Positions 54,931 to 62,162 of a stretch of 64,000 bases of DNA are shown here, in pieces. The DNA is from UBA5069 sp964560495 (GTDB taxonomy: Bacteria > Chloroflexota > Anaerolineae > Caldilineales > Caldilineaceae). Numbering within the stretch: position 1 is the first letter of the stretch; each line of letters opens with the position of its first letter. The translations under genes and the position numbers were made by a program. The notes under the pieces were generated by a model that did no database searches, had not been told where the DNA came from, and worked only from the letters and a program-made list of their open reading frames with translations. The stretch lies in assembly GCA_964560495.1 (NCBI GenBank), contig CAZLMM010000023.1:1-64000 (forward strand). Reading direction: 5' to 3'.

Positions 54931-55926
54931 TCAATTCCAGGCAAGAGCCGCCCGTGTGCGCCAGTAGCAGTCAGGCGGCTCAGCCAGGTTTGCCAGCGTT
55001 TCCGTCGCCTCGCCATCCCACGCCACGTTCAGCGCCGATAGGTTGGATTGCAGCTGCTCCATGGTTGCCGCGCCGCTTAAGACCACGTCAGCCCACGGCT
55101 GCGCCAGGGTTGCCGCCAGGCTGAGCGCGTCGATGGTGCAGCCCAGGCGCGCCGCCTGCTCATCCAAAAGTTGACGCTGCAACTGAAAGGATGGATCGCT
55201 GTTGCGTGCAGTCAAACGCCCGTTGGCCAGCGCCTCTTTGATGATCACCCCCACACCGGCTTCTCGCGCTGCGGCCAATGCTGCGCCCGCCGACGGCTCC
55301 AACAAATTCCACGTCGCCTGGACAGCATCAAAGACGCGCCGTCCGTCCACGGTGCATTCGAGAGCGACTTCCAAGGTCTGGGCCTGCTGGGGCCCTGTCA
55401 GGGAGAGTCCAATGGCAACGCCGTCTTCTTTGAGCCGGACCAGCTCGCCAAGCACAGCGTTGTTGCGCAAGACGCCGCTCTCCTGCGTGGCCGAATGAAT
55501 CTGGTAGAGTGACAAGAAACCGCCCAAGTTGGCCCAAGATTCCCGCCACTGCCGGCGTAACACATCAACTGAGTGCTCTTTGACCTCGTGCTTCTCTGCC
55601 TGCACCTGCCAATCGGCAGTGTAGGTGTAGCCCCATTTGGAGCCGATGGTCACGTCGCCGGGCGCAACGGCGCGGTTGCGCAGCCAATCGCCCAGGAACT
55701 CTTCGCCGCGGCCATAGGAGCGCGCTGCGTCGAAATAGCGCACACCGGCAGCCCAGGCAGCGTCGAGGATACTGAATGCGTGGTTCTGCATGGCGGCGGC
55801 GTCATAATTGCGCCCCAAGTCGTCGGCGTGGCCGATAGTGATATACCCAGGGCGACCCAGGGCCGCCAATCCCAGACCGATTGGCGATACGAGCAGTGAT
55901 GTGAAACCGAGTGGGCGCAGTTGCAT
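54931..55926 (-). CDS. Aldo/keto reductase
   Basis: This 331-residue NADPH-dependent (alpha/beta)8 reductase has catalytic-site segments AAGVRYFDAARSYGRGEEFLGDWL (Asp, Tyr), VTIGSKWGYTY (Lys) and LSLYQIHSATQESGVL (His). The late VVLSGAATMEQLQSNLSAL is the cofactor-binding end. The start at 55926 gives the usual MQLRPLG opening; an upstream ATG at 55941 adds five residues. The substrate is unknown. It lies head-on behind the nrfA terminator on the same strand. Confidence 0.92.
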   Translation of the reverse strand: MQLRPLGFTSLLVSPIGLGLAALGRPGYITIGHADDLGRNYDAAAMQNHAFSILDAAWAAGVRYFDAARSYGRGEEFLGDWLRNRAVAPGDVTIGSKWGYTYTADWQVQAEKHEVKEHSVDVLRRQWRESWANLGGFLSLYQIHSATQESGVLRNNAVLGELVRLKEDGVAIGLSLTGPQQAQTLEVALECTVDGRRVFDAVQATWNLLEPSAGAALAAAREAGVGVIIKEALANGRLTARNSDPSFQLQRQLLDEQAARLGCTIDALSLAATLAQPWADVVLSGAATMEQLQSNLSALNVAWDGEATETLANLAEPPDCYWRTRAALAWN

Positions 55927-55956
55927 ACTGCCATTGTACATGATGGGGCGGCTGAA

Positions 55957-55993
55957 AGTCAGAAAAGAGAAACGGCCACATGCGTTATGGCCG
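55957..55993 (-). terminator. Predicted intrinsic terminator of nrfHA
   Basis: Read leftward, CGGCCA and TGGCCG (55993-55988 with 55978-55973) form a stem, followed by a T-rich tail (TTTCTCTTTTC). It lies about 40 bp after the nrfA stop and before the aldo/keto reductase gene. Confidence 0.7.
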
Positions 55994-56031
55994 CTTCCGA
56001 AGCAGTGTGGGCGGGAAACCGACGATAGTTT

Positions 56032-57399
56032 TCAAGGATTGAAAGCAGTTGCGTCAGGCTGAAGTTCGTTTAGGAGCTGCACTGCGGCCAGTTGAGCCTG
56101 ACGCGCCAGGTCGATGGAATCGGCCAGCACGCGCGCCGATTCCTGGGGTGCATGGAAGCCTGTGCTATTTTCCGACGAAATAAAGTCCCAACGCAGTTGC
56201 CCTGCACGATGGAGCGCCCATGCCTCGGCCAACTGCTCGTCAGTAGCCCCGGCGTTGCGCGCGGTTACGATGGCATCGATGGCGTCGAGCAGCGCCTCCT
56301 CGCTCTGACGCAAGAGTTCAGCCGTTCGCTCCTGAATGGTCGAGATGCGCGTCCGCAGCTCTTCCTCGGAGAAGCGGTGACAGGTTTGGCAGGCGTTGTT
56401 GACATTGGTGAGCGGGCTACGCAGCCAGTGATCCGACATCTTCACTCCGCCGACGCGAGTGTAGGGCATGTGACAGTCGGCGCAAGCCACGCCCGAAGTT
56501 GCATGCAGCCCCATATTCCACAACTCGAATTCCGGGTGTTGCACCTTGATCATTTGCCCGCCGGTTTCCGCGTGGGTCCAGTCGGTGAATCCTGTCTCCT
56601 GATAATACTCCTCGATCTGGTCAATGTTGAGCCCCTTGCTCCACGGGAAGGTGAGCACCTTGTTCTCGCCAGCAAAGTAGTACTCCACATGGCATTGGGC
56701 GCAGACATAGGTGCGCATCTCCTGGCGCGTGGCCTGGTTCACATCGATGCCGCGGGCCGCCATGGCGTTCACAAAAGCCGGGCGAGTGATGGTCAGGGTC
56801 ATGGTGTCTGGATCGTGGCAGTCGGCGCATGATGAACCGTAGTGCAACTGGCCTTTGAGGTCGTTGTAGGGGGTGTGATTGAAATTCTCCCAGCCCCTCT
56901 CCTCGATGAGGAGAGGCGCCTCGGCGGCATGGCAGTTGATACATGCGCCGGGCTGTTCTCGCACCACCACGCGCTGGGTGTTCTGCTGATCAATGTTGGC
57001 GTAATGGTGACCGCGTTCTTCATTATGGTCGATGGCAAAAGCGTAGCCGGCCCAAAGACGTTTCATGGCCGGGTAGCGGTCCAGCTTACTGTATGGCTCT
57101 GAGCCGCCATAGGCTGTTGCACCATAGTTTTCCTCAGTGCGCTTGAAGCTATCATAATGGATGGGGAAGTTCAGCCCCCACACCGCCGGATCGATTTCAT
57201 TCTCCCCGATCTCCACCAGTTTGAGCGGATACTGGGCGGCCTCCTCTTTTTTGCCGGCAATGTTGAAGAGGACAGCCAGGACGACGATCACACCGATGAC
57301 TGCCAGGGCGAACAACCCAATGTAGAGCCACATCCTTCGGTGGGAAGAATCACTGGCAGTCGCCGCCTGAGCATCAGTTGTTTGGGGTTCTAAATCCAT
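56032..57399 (-). CDS. nrfA: Pentahaem cytochrome c nitrite reductase (ammonia-forming), catalytic subunit
   Basis: The 455 residues have an N-terminal membrane helix (about 24-46). Five haem motifs follow: CINCH (153-157), CADCH (191-195), CAQCH (233-237), CADCH (306-310) and CQTCH (337-341). The segment KVQHPEFELWNMGLHATSGVACADCHMP contains the distal-ligand and active-site His region of NrfA. The enzyme reduces nitrite to ammonium with six electrons outside the cytoplasmic membrane. The first motif, at the place of the catalytic haem, is CxxCH, not the usual CxxCK. The start at 57399 follows AAGGAG; frames further upstream lack homology. It is preceded by nrfH. Confidence 0.93.
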   Translation of the reverse strand: MDLEPQTTDAQAATASDSSHRRMWLYIGLFALAVIGVIVVLAVLFNIAGKKEEAAQYPLKLVEIGENEIDPAVWGLNFPIHYDSFKRTEENYGATAYGGSEPYSKLDRYPAMKRLWAGYAFAIDHNEERGHHYANIDQQNTQRVVVREQPGACINCHAAEAPLLIEERGWENFNHTPYNDLKGQLHYGSSCADCHDPDTMTLTITRPAFVNAMAARGIDVNQATRQEMRTYVCAQCHVEYYFAGENKVLTFPWSKGLNIDQIEEYYQETGFTDWTHAETGGQMIKVQHPEFELWNMGLHATSGVACADCHMPYTRVGGVKMSDHWLRSPLTNVNNACQTCHRFSEEELRTRISTIQERTAELLRQSEEALLDAIDAIVTARNAGATDEQLAEAWALHRAGQLRWDFISSENSTGFHAPQESARVLADSIDLARQAQLAAVQLLNELQPDATAFNP

Positions 57400-57532
57400 T
57401 CTATTCGCTCCTTTCTTGTGCAATTCTGTTCTGGTCAAGAACACCGTGGAATCTGTAGGTGCGGTTTGTAGCCACATTACTATCCCAAACGTGTGGCTTA
57501 ACCGGATGCTATTTGTTGAATCCCTGCTCTGT

Positions 57533-58012
57533 CTACTTGCTGACGCGGTGACCGACGCTGCCGTGACAGGCGATGCAATCCACGCCTTCTCCTTCCGGTG
57601 AGGCGTGCATCTGGCTGACCAGAGCGCCATGACATCCCAAGCAGTTGTCGTGAGCAACCCGTCGGTTGAGTTCGGTGATGCGGATGGGTTCAGGATAGGC
57701 ATCCAACGTAAAGCGTACACTGTGATTTACGCCATTGAGCGCCTTGACTGCATATTTTGACAGCAGGCTATCGTGGGGCGCGTGGCAATCGTTGCACACC
57801 GCAACAGCTTTGTGGCTCGAATGATTCCATGCCGTAAACTGATCGCGCATGACATGACAGTTCACGCATGCCGTAGGGTCGTCCGAAAGATAAGAAAGAC
57901 CTTCAGCATACGTGAAAGTGAAGAGGCTCAGTCCCACCAAGACACCAAAGACCAGCGCCAGGGCCACGCCCCACAGACGCCAACGACTACCAACGGAACT
58001 TTGTGCAGACAA
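57533..58012 (-). CDS. nrfH: Tetrahaem cytochrome c quinol dehydrogenase, nitrite reductase small subunit
   Basis: The 159 residues comprise one N-terminal membrane helix (WRLWGVALALVFGVLVGLSLF) and four CxxCH motifs: ACVNCHVM, VCNDCHAPH, NCLGCHGAL and DCIACHGSV. This is the NapC/NrfH pattern. It takes electrons from menaquinol and passes them to NrfA. No ATG fits; the TTG at 58012 is chosen because AGGAGA lies six bases before it and the helix then starts near residue 9. nrfA follows after 133 bp. Menaquinone genes 14-20 kb away supply the donor. Confidence 0.92.
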   Translation of the reverse strand: MSAQSSVGSRWRLWGVALALVFGVLVGLSLFTFTYAEGLSYLSDDPTACVNCHVMRDQFTAWNHSSHKAVAVCNDCHAPHDSLLSKYAVKALNGVNHSVRFTLDAYPEPIRITELNRRVAHDNCLGCHGALVSQMHASPEGEGVDCIACHGSVGHRVSK

Positions 58013-58082
58013 GCAACGTCTCCTCTCGTCCTCTTTGACAACCAATCCACCCGCTTGCAATATGGCTTGCCAAAAGTTATCC

Positions 58083-58151
58083 TGACCACCTATTGTAATG
58101 TAGAATGCTTCATGTGACCATAACCAAGTGGTCAAACTTTCGTTGTGGTCA
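58083..58151 (-). promoter_or_regulatory. nrfH promoter with TGACCA dyad
   Basis: Read leftward, TGGTCA (58120-58115), a 17-bp spacer and TACAAT (58097-58092) form a -35/-10 pair, with a start near 58085. The weak -35 is half of a dyad TGACCA-8 bp-TGGTCA (58115-58134). A further TGGTCA lies at 58146-58151 and a TGACCA at 58083-58088. The repeated half-sites around a poor -35 suggest control by a dimeric regulator; which one is unknown. Confidence 0.5.
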
Positions 58152-58232
58152 AAACTTGACGTGCGCTGGTGTTGCCCTACAATCACCTGAGGATTCGTCG
58201 TTTTGGCGTCAGATTATACCGCACAAGGGCAC

Positions 58233-58268
58233 AAGTTGAGCTTTTTCAACCACAGAAAAGCTCAACTT
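58233..58268. repeat. Perfect inverted repeat before the PD-(D/E)XK-like gene
   Basis: AAGTTGAGCTTTT (58233-58245) and AAAAGCTCAACTT (58256-58268) form a perfect 13-bp stem with a 10-base centre. It lies 29 bp before the ATG at 58298. It may be an operator or a terminator stem for a transcript from upstream. Confidence 0.6.
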
Positions 58269-58297
58269 GATGCCGTGCGGAGTATAGGTGGGTTGAG

Positions 58298-59281
58298 ATG
58301 GCGGTGAAGTGGCATCAGTTGTTCGGCAAGGAACTGGAGTTGGCGTTGACGCCGGTGGGCATCGAGGTGCGGTTGGAAGCGCTGACCATGAGCGAGCCGC
58401 CCAGGGTGGATGTGGTGCTCCTGCGGCGTCTGACGGCAGCCTGGACGGCAGAGCAGGTGGCGCTGCTGCCGGATGGCATCCGAGAGAGCCGGGCCAGCCA
58501 CAATCTCATCGAGCACAAGCAGACCGAATCGGTGAATCTGGAGGTGTTCAAGCAGGCGCTCATCTACGACGAGCTCTATCCACAAGGGCAGAACCTGGCG
58601 CGTGAGGAGGTGCGCACCTTCATCTTGAGCGCCCGGACGCCGAGAAGGGCGGCATTGGAGGAGGCGGGCTTCACGCAGAGCGAAACGCCGGGGGTCTATT
58701 ACAGCAGCAATGTCTTCATGGCGAACATCACGTTGCTCTCGCTCAACGAGTTGCGACCGGAGCTGAACAATGCCTTCGTGCAGTTGTTCGCCAGCAAGCG
58801 GCGGGTGCGAGAAGCGGCCTTCGCCCGCCTGATGGAGTGGGGATGGGAGCGGTTGAGCGATGCGTTTTTGGATTTCTTGCTGGGGTTGCATCAGCAGTGG
58901 GAACTGGGAGGGGGAGGAATGAAGGTGACAGCACGGGACAAGGAGTTGACGCCCGAGAAGATCATGGAGACAGGGCGAGAGGTGCGCAAGGTATGGCTTG
59001 CGCACTTGACGCCAGAGGAGCTGGCGGCGCTGCCGGTGGAGAAGCGTCTGGCAGGACTGGCGCCGGAGGAACGCCTGGCAGGACTGGCGCCGGAGGAACG
59101 CCTGGCAGGACTGGCGCCGGAGGAACGCTTGGCAGGATTGGCACCGGAGGAGCGCCTGGCAGGATTGGCGCCGGAGGAGCGCCTGGCAGGATTGGCGCCG
59201 GAGGATCTGGCAAAGCTCATGGAGCAGATAGAGCGTTATTTGAGTCAGCACACGACTAGTGATGCGTCAAGCGTGATTTGA
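58298..59281 (+). CDS. PD-(D/E)XK-like (Rpn/transposase_31-like) protein with nonapeptide repeat tail
   Basis: The 327 residues include a nuclease-like core with PRVDVVLLRRL followed by HNLIEHKQTESVNLEVFKQA, which gives a D...ExK arrangement. Next comes RTFILSARTPRRAALEEAGF. The C-terminal third, after EELAALPVEK, is six tandem copies of RLAGLAPEE, closed by a short helix (LAKLMEQIERYLSQH). Similar tails occur on Rpn-type putative nucleases in cyanobacteria and Chloroflexota. The role is unknown; Rpn proteins promote recombination or act in anti-phage defence in other bacteria. A hairpin-forming sequence (59289-59322) follows the gene. Confidence 0.78.
   Translation: MAVKWHQLFGKELELALTPVGIEVRLEALTMSEPPRVDVVLLRRLTAAWTAEQVALLPDGIRESRASHNLIEHKQTESVNLEVFKQALIYDELYPQGQNLAREEVRTFILSARTPRRAALEEAGFTQSETPGVYYSSNVFMANITLLSLNELRPELNNAFVQLFASKRRVREAAFARLMEWGWERLSDAFLDFLLGLHQQWELGGGGMKVTARDKELTPEKIMETGREVRKVWLAHLTPEELAALPVEKRLAGLAPEERLAGLAPEERLAGLAPEERLAGLAPEERLAGLAPEERLAGLAPEDLAKLMEQIERYLSQHTTSDASSVI
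59048..59206 (+). repeat. 27-bp coding minisatellite, six copies
   Basis: The unit is CTGGCAGGACTGGCGCCGGAGGAACGC or a close variant, encoding LAGLAPEER. Copies start at 59048, 59075, 59102, 59129, 59156 and 59183; the last is cut to 24 bp. The first three are identical and later copies carry third-position changes, which indicates recent slippage at the 5' end. Confidence 0.92.
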
Positions 59282-59421
59282 TGGGTAGGGGCGCTGCTTG
59301 CTGCGCCGCAGCGTTCCTACGGAATTTCCATCACTTGACCGGTGACAGGACACTAGTTAACAGTGGAATGGCATCCATCGCATGTCTGGTCGCTCTTGAA
59401 AGAACAAGGGGAATGAATGGA

Positions 59422-61029
59422 ATGTACTCGAATCTTCACTGGTGGCAGAACGGCGTCATCTATCAAATCTACCCTCGCTCATTTCAGGATAGTAACGGTG
59501 ATGGAGTGGGCGACCTGGCAGGCATTCGTCAGCGTCTCGACTACGTGCAGAGCCTAAACGTCACTACTATCTGGCTATCGCCCATTTTTCCGTCGCCCAT
59601 GTTCGATTTTGGCTACGACGTATCGAACTACACCGATATTCATCCCCTCTTTGGTTCGATGACAGATTTCGATGAGCTGCTGGCCGAGACTCATCGCCGC
59701 GGCATGAAGCTGATTCTCGACCTGGTGCCCAACCACACGTCCCACGAACACCCCTGGTTCATCGAGAGCCGATCGCGCCGCGACAATCCGAAAGCCGATT
59801 GGTACATCTGGAAAGACCCCGCGCCAAACGGCGGCTTGCCCAATAATTGGCTCAGCTTCTTTGGCGGGCCGGCCTGGACCTTTGACCCGCAGCGAGGGCA
59901 ATACTATCTCCATCAATTCGTCAAAGAGCAGCCTGAACTGAATTACCGGAATCCGGCAGTGCTGAGCGCCATGCTGGACGAAATGCGCTTCTGGTTGGAG
60001 CGCAGCGTAGACGGCTTCCGCGTCGATGTCATCTGGCTCATGATAAAGGACGCGCTGCTACGCGATGAACCGATGAACCCAAACTGGGATGGAGGTAATC
60101 CCCATGCCCGCCTGCTCCATATCTACACAGCAGATCAACCTGAGGTCCATGATGTGATCCGCGCCATGCGTGGACTGCTCGATGAGTATGACGACCGCAT
60201 GATGGTAGGCGAGATCTATTTGCCCAATGACCGCCTCATGACCTACTACGGCGTCAACCTGGACGAATGCCATCTACCATTCAATTTTCAGTTGATCCTT
60301 ACGCCCTGGAATGCAGCTGCGGTGCGACGCGTTGTGGATGCGTATGAGGCGGCTTTACCGCGCGGCGCATGGCCCAACTGGGTGCTGGGCAACCATGATC
60401 AAAAACGCGTGGCAACGCGGGTTGGATCAGACCAGGCGCGCGTGGCCGCCATGCTGCTGCTCACCCTGCGCGGCACGCCCACCAGTTACTACGGCGATGA
60501 GATCGGTATGGAAAACGTGCCTATCCCACGGGAGTTGGTGCAAGACCCGCCGGCGGTCAATCAGCCGGAGATCGCCGACCTGGTGGGGCGCGACCCATGC
60601 CGCACTCCCATGCAGTGGGATGCGTCGCCCAACGCCGGCTTCAGCCTTGCAGGTGTGCAGACCTGGCTGCCTCTGGCATCGGATTTCGCCGAGCGCAATG
60701 TCGCCCAGCAGGAGAACGACCCTACCTCCATGCTCAGCTTCTTCCGCAGCCTGACTGCCCAGCGCCAGGCGTCGTTGGCCTTGACCACTGGCGATTATGC
60801 TTCTTTGGATACAGGCAGCGACGCGATTTTCGCCTACACACGTTCAACGCAGGGAGAACGCTGGCTTGTGGTTCTGAACTTTGGCCCAATCGCGCATATA
60901 CTCGATCTGAGCAGCGCTGGCTCGTCTGGCCGCAGAATTCTGAGCACGACGATGCTTCCACCGGGCGAGCTTGAACTCACCAACATCGCCGTCGCCGCCA
61001 ATGAAGGGCTGTTGATCCGCATAAACTGA
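59422..61029 (+). CDS. GH13 alpha-glucosidase / oligo-1,6-glucosidase-like
   Basis: The 535 residues open with WWQNGVIYQIYPRSFQDSNGDGVGDLAGI, typical of GH13 alpha-glucosidases. Conserved regions: LDLVPNHTSHEHPWF, the nucleophile Asp in VDGFRVDVIWLM, the acid Glu in MMVGEIYLPN and the stabiliser Asp in VLGNHDQKRVATR. No signal peptide is seen, so it should cleave imported malto- or isomalto-oligosaccharides inside the cell. The start at 59422 is ten bases after AAGGGG; ATG 59413 is in frame but too close to that site. The upstream part of the open frame lacks homology. Confidence 0.93.
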   Translation: MYSNLHWWQNGVIYQIYPRSFQDSNGDGVGDLAGIRQRLDYVQSLNVTTIWLSPIFPSPMFDFGYDVSNYTDIHPLFGSMTDFDELLAETHRRGMKLILDLVPNHTSHEHPWFIESRSRRDNPKADWYIWKDPAPNGGLPNNWLSFFGGPAWTFDPQRGQYYLHQFVKEQPELNYRNPAVLSAMLDEMRFWLERSVDGFRVDVIWLMIKDALLRDEPMNPNWDGGNPHARLLHIYTADQPEVHDVIRAMRGLLDEYDDRMMVGEIYLPNDRLMTYYGVNLDECHLPFNFQLILTPWNAAAVRRVVDAYEAALPRGAWPNWVLGNHDQKRVATRVGSDQARVAAMLLLTLRGTPTSYYGDEIGMENVPIPRELVQDPPAVNQPEIADLVGRDPCRTPMQWDASPNAGFSLAGVQTWLPLASDFAERNVAQQENDPTSMLSFFRSLTAQRQASLALTTGDYASLDTGSDAIFAYTRSTQGERWLVVLNFGPIAHILDLSSAGSSGRRILSTTMLPPGELELTNIAVAANEGLLIRIN

Positions 61030-61101
61030 CGCCACAAGGGTGCGGCGCAAGACTTCCGAAGAGCGAGAGACGCCGGAAGTATCACGAAAGCAATCATCAC
61101 T

Positions 61102-62142
61102 ATGTCAAAATCCTTTCATCCCCGCAACGTCCTACGCGTTTCAATCTTGTCCATCGGTCTGCTTTTCTCATTGATTACTGCACCAGTCTGGGCCGCTGGC
61201 GCTCAGATTGGCTGGGCCGAACCCACGCCTGATACTGCACCCGGCAAGGTCATCTATCTGACCTTCGACGACGGCCCGCGCAATCCATACACCCAGCAAA
61301 TGCTCGATGTGCTTGCAAAGTACAATGCTAAAGCCACCTTCTTTGTGATCGGTCGCCAGGCTGCGGCCCAACCTGAACTGATTGAGGGCATCTACGCCGC
61401 AGGTCACGGCCTGGGCAATCACACCTACAACCACCGTTCGTTGCCCGGCCTGGGTTGGGAGGCATTTCAGAGCGATGTGGAAGAAGGTCGCAATGCCCTG
61501 GCTGCTTACAACACCGTTTGCATGCGCCCGCCCTACGGCAAGGTTGATGGGAACACCAGCGCGTTTGCCGCGAAGATGGGATACCATGTCGTGCTCTGGA
61601 GCATCGACCCACACGACTGGGCTCTGCCGGGCGCCGACGCTATCGCCGGCCGCGTGGTGAGCAAGGCCTACCCAGGCGCCATCGTCGTACTTCACGACGG
61701 CGGCGGCGACCGCAGCCAGACCGTCACTGCGCTGGACACCATCCTGGCGCGGTTGAGCGAGCAAGGATACACGTTCGCATCTATGTGTCGCGACGGCGCA
61801 GCGCCGCCTCCGTTGACCGGTTTTCACTCTGGGGGTGCAGTCGGACCGAATGGCATCAAGACGCCTGCCAGCGATAGCATCGCTTCTGGCACGATTCTTG
61901 TGACGGGCGTGGCCGTAAGCTCAGAATTCCAAAAGTGGCAACTCGATCTGCTACCGTTTGGCAATGAGGCGCAGACGGTCTTCCTGGCTTTGGGCGAGAC
62001 ATCTCTGCCCACCGCAAGCGAGTTGCTGCAATGGAACACCGCGCTCTACCCCAATGGCTCACACTTACTGCGCCTGCGCGTGGTGCGCAAGGATGGGAAC
62101 TACGACGAGTTCATGACGCCGGTGACGATCTCCAACAACTGA
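61102..62142 (+). CDS. Secreted polysaccharide deacetylase (NodB homology, CE4)
   Basis: The 346 residues begin with a signal peptide (VLRVSILSIGLLFSLITAPVWA). The NodB domain (about 48-230) has the metal/catalytic Asp pair in IYLTFDDGPRNPYTQQML, the zinc His pair in GNHTYNHRSL, and PYGKVDGN, VVLWSIDPHDW and IVVLHDGGGDRSQTV. After it, about 100 residues form a beta-rich C-terminal extension (ILVTGVAVSSEFQKWQLDLLPFG) of unknown role. The family removes acetyl groups from chitin-like polymers or peptidoglycan. It may remodel the envelope. Confidence 0.93.
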   Translation: MSKSFHPRNVLRVSILSIGLLFSLITAPVWAAGAQIGWAEPTPDTAPGKVIYLTFDDGPRNPYTQQMLDVLAKYNAKATFFVIGRQAAAQPELIEGIYAAGHGLGNHTYNHRSLPGLGWEAFQSDVEEGRNALAAYNTVCMRPPYGKVDGNTSAFAAKMGYHVVLWSIDPHDWALPGADAIAGRVVSKAYPGAIVVLHDGGGDRSQTVTALDTILARLSEQGYTFASMCRDGAAPPPLTGFHSGGAVGPNGIKTPASDSIASGTILVTGVAVSSEFQKWQLDLLPFGNEAQTVFLALGETSLPTASELLQWNTALYPNGSHLLRLRVVRKDGNYDEFMTPVTISNN

Positions 62143-62162
62143 ACAGTCATCAGGAGGGTTCG

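Noticed and set aside
59048..59206. Possible CRISPR-like array
   Set aside because: The 27-bp units are contiguous without spacers and are in frame inside a coding sequence, so this is a minisatellite.
58262..59251. Antisense frame with RRQSCQAFL repeats
   Set aside because: The repeats are simply the reverse strand of the LAGLAPEER minisatellite; the plus strand has the start context and the nuclease-like core.
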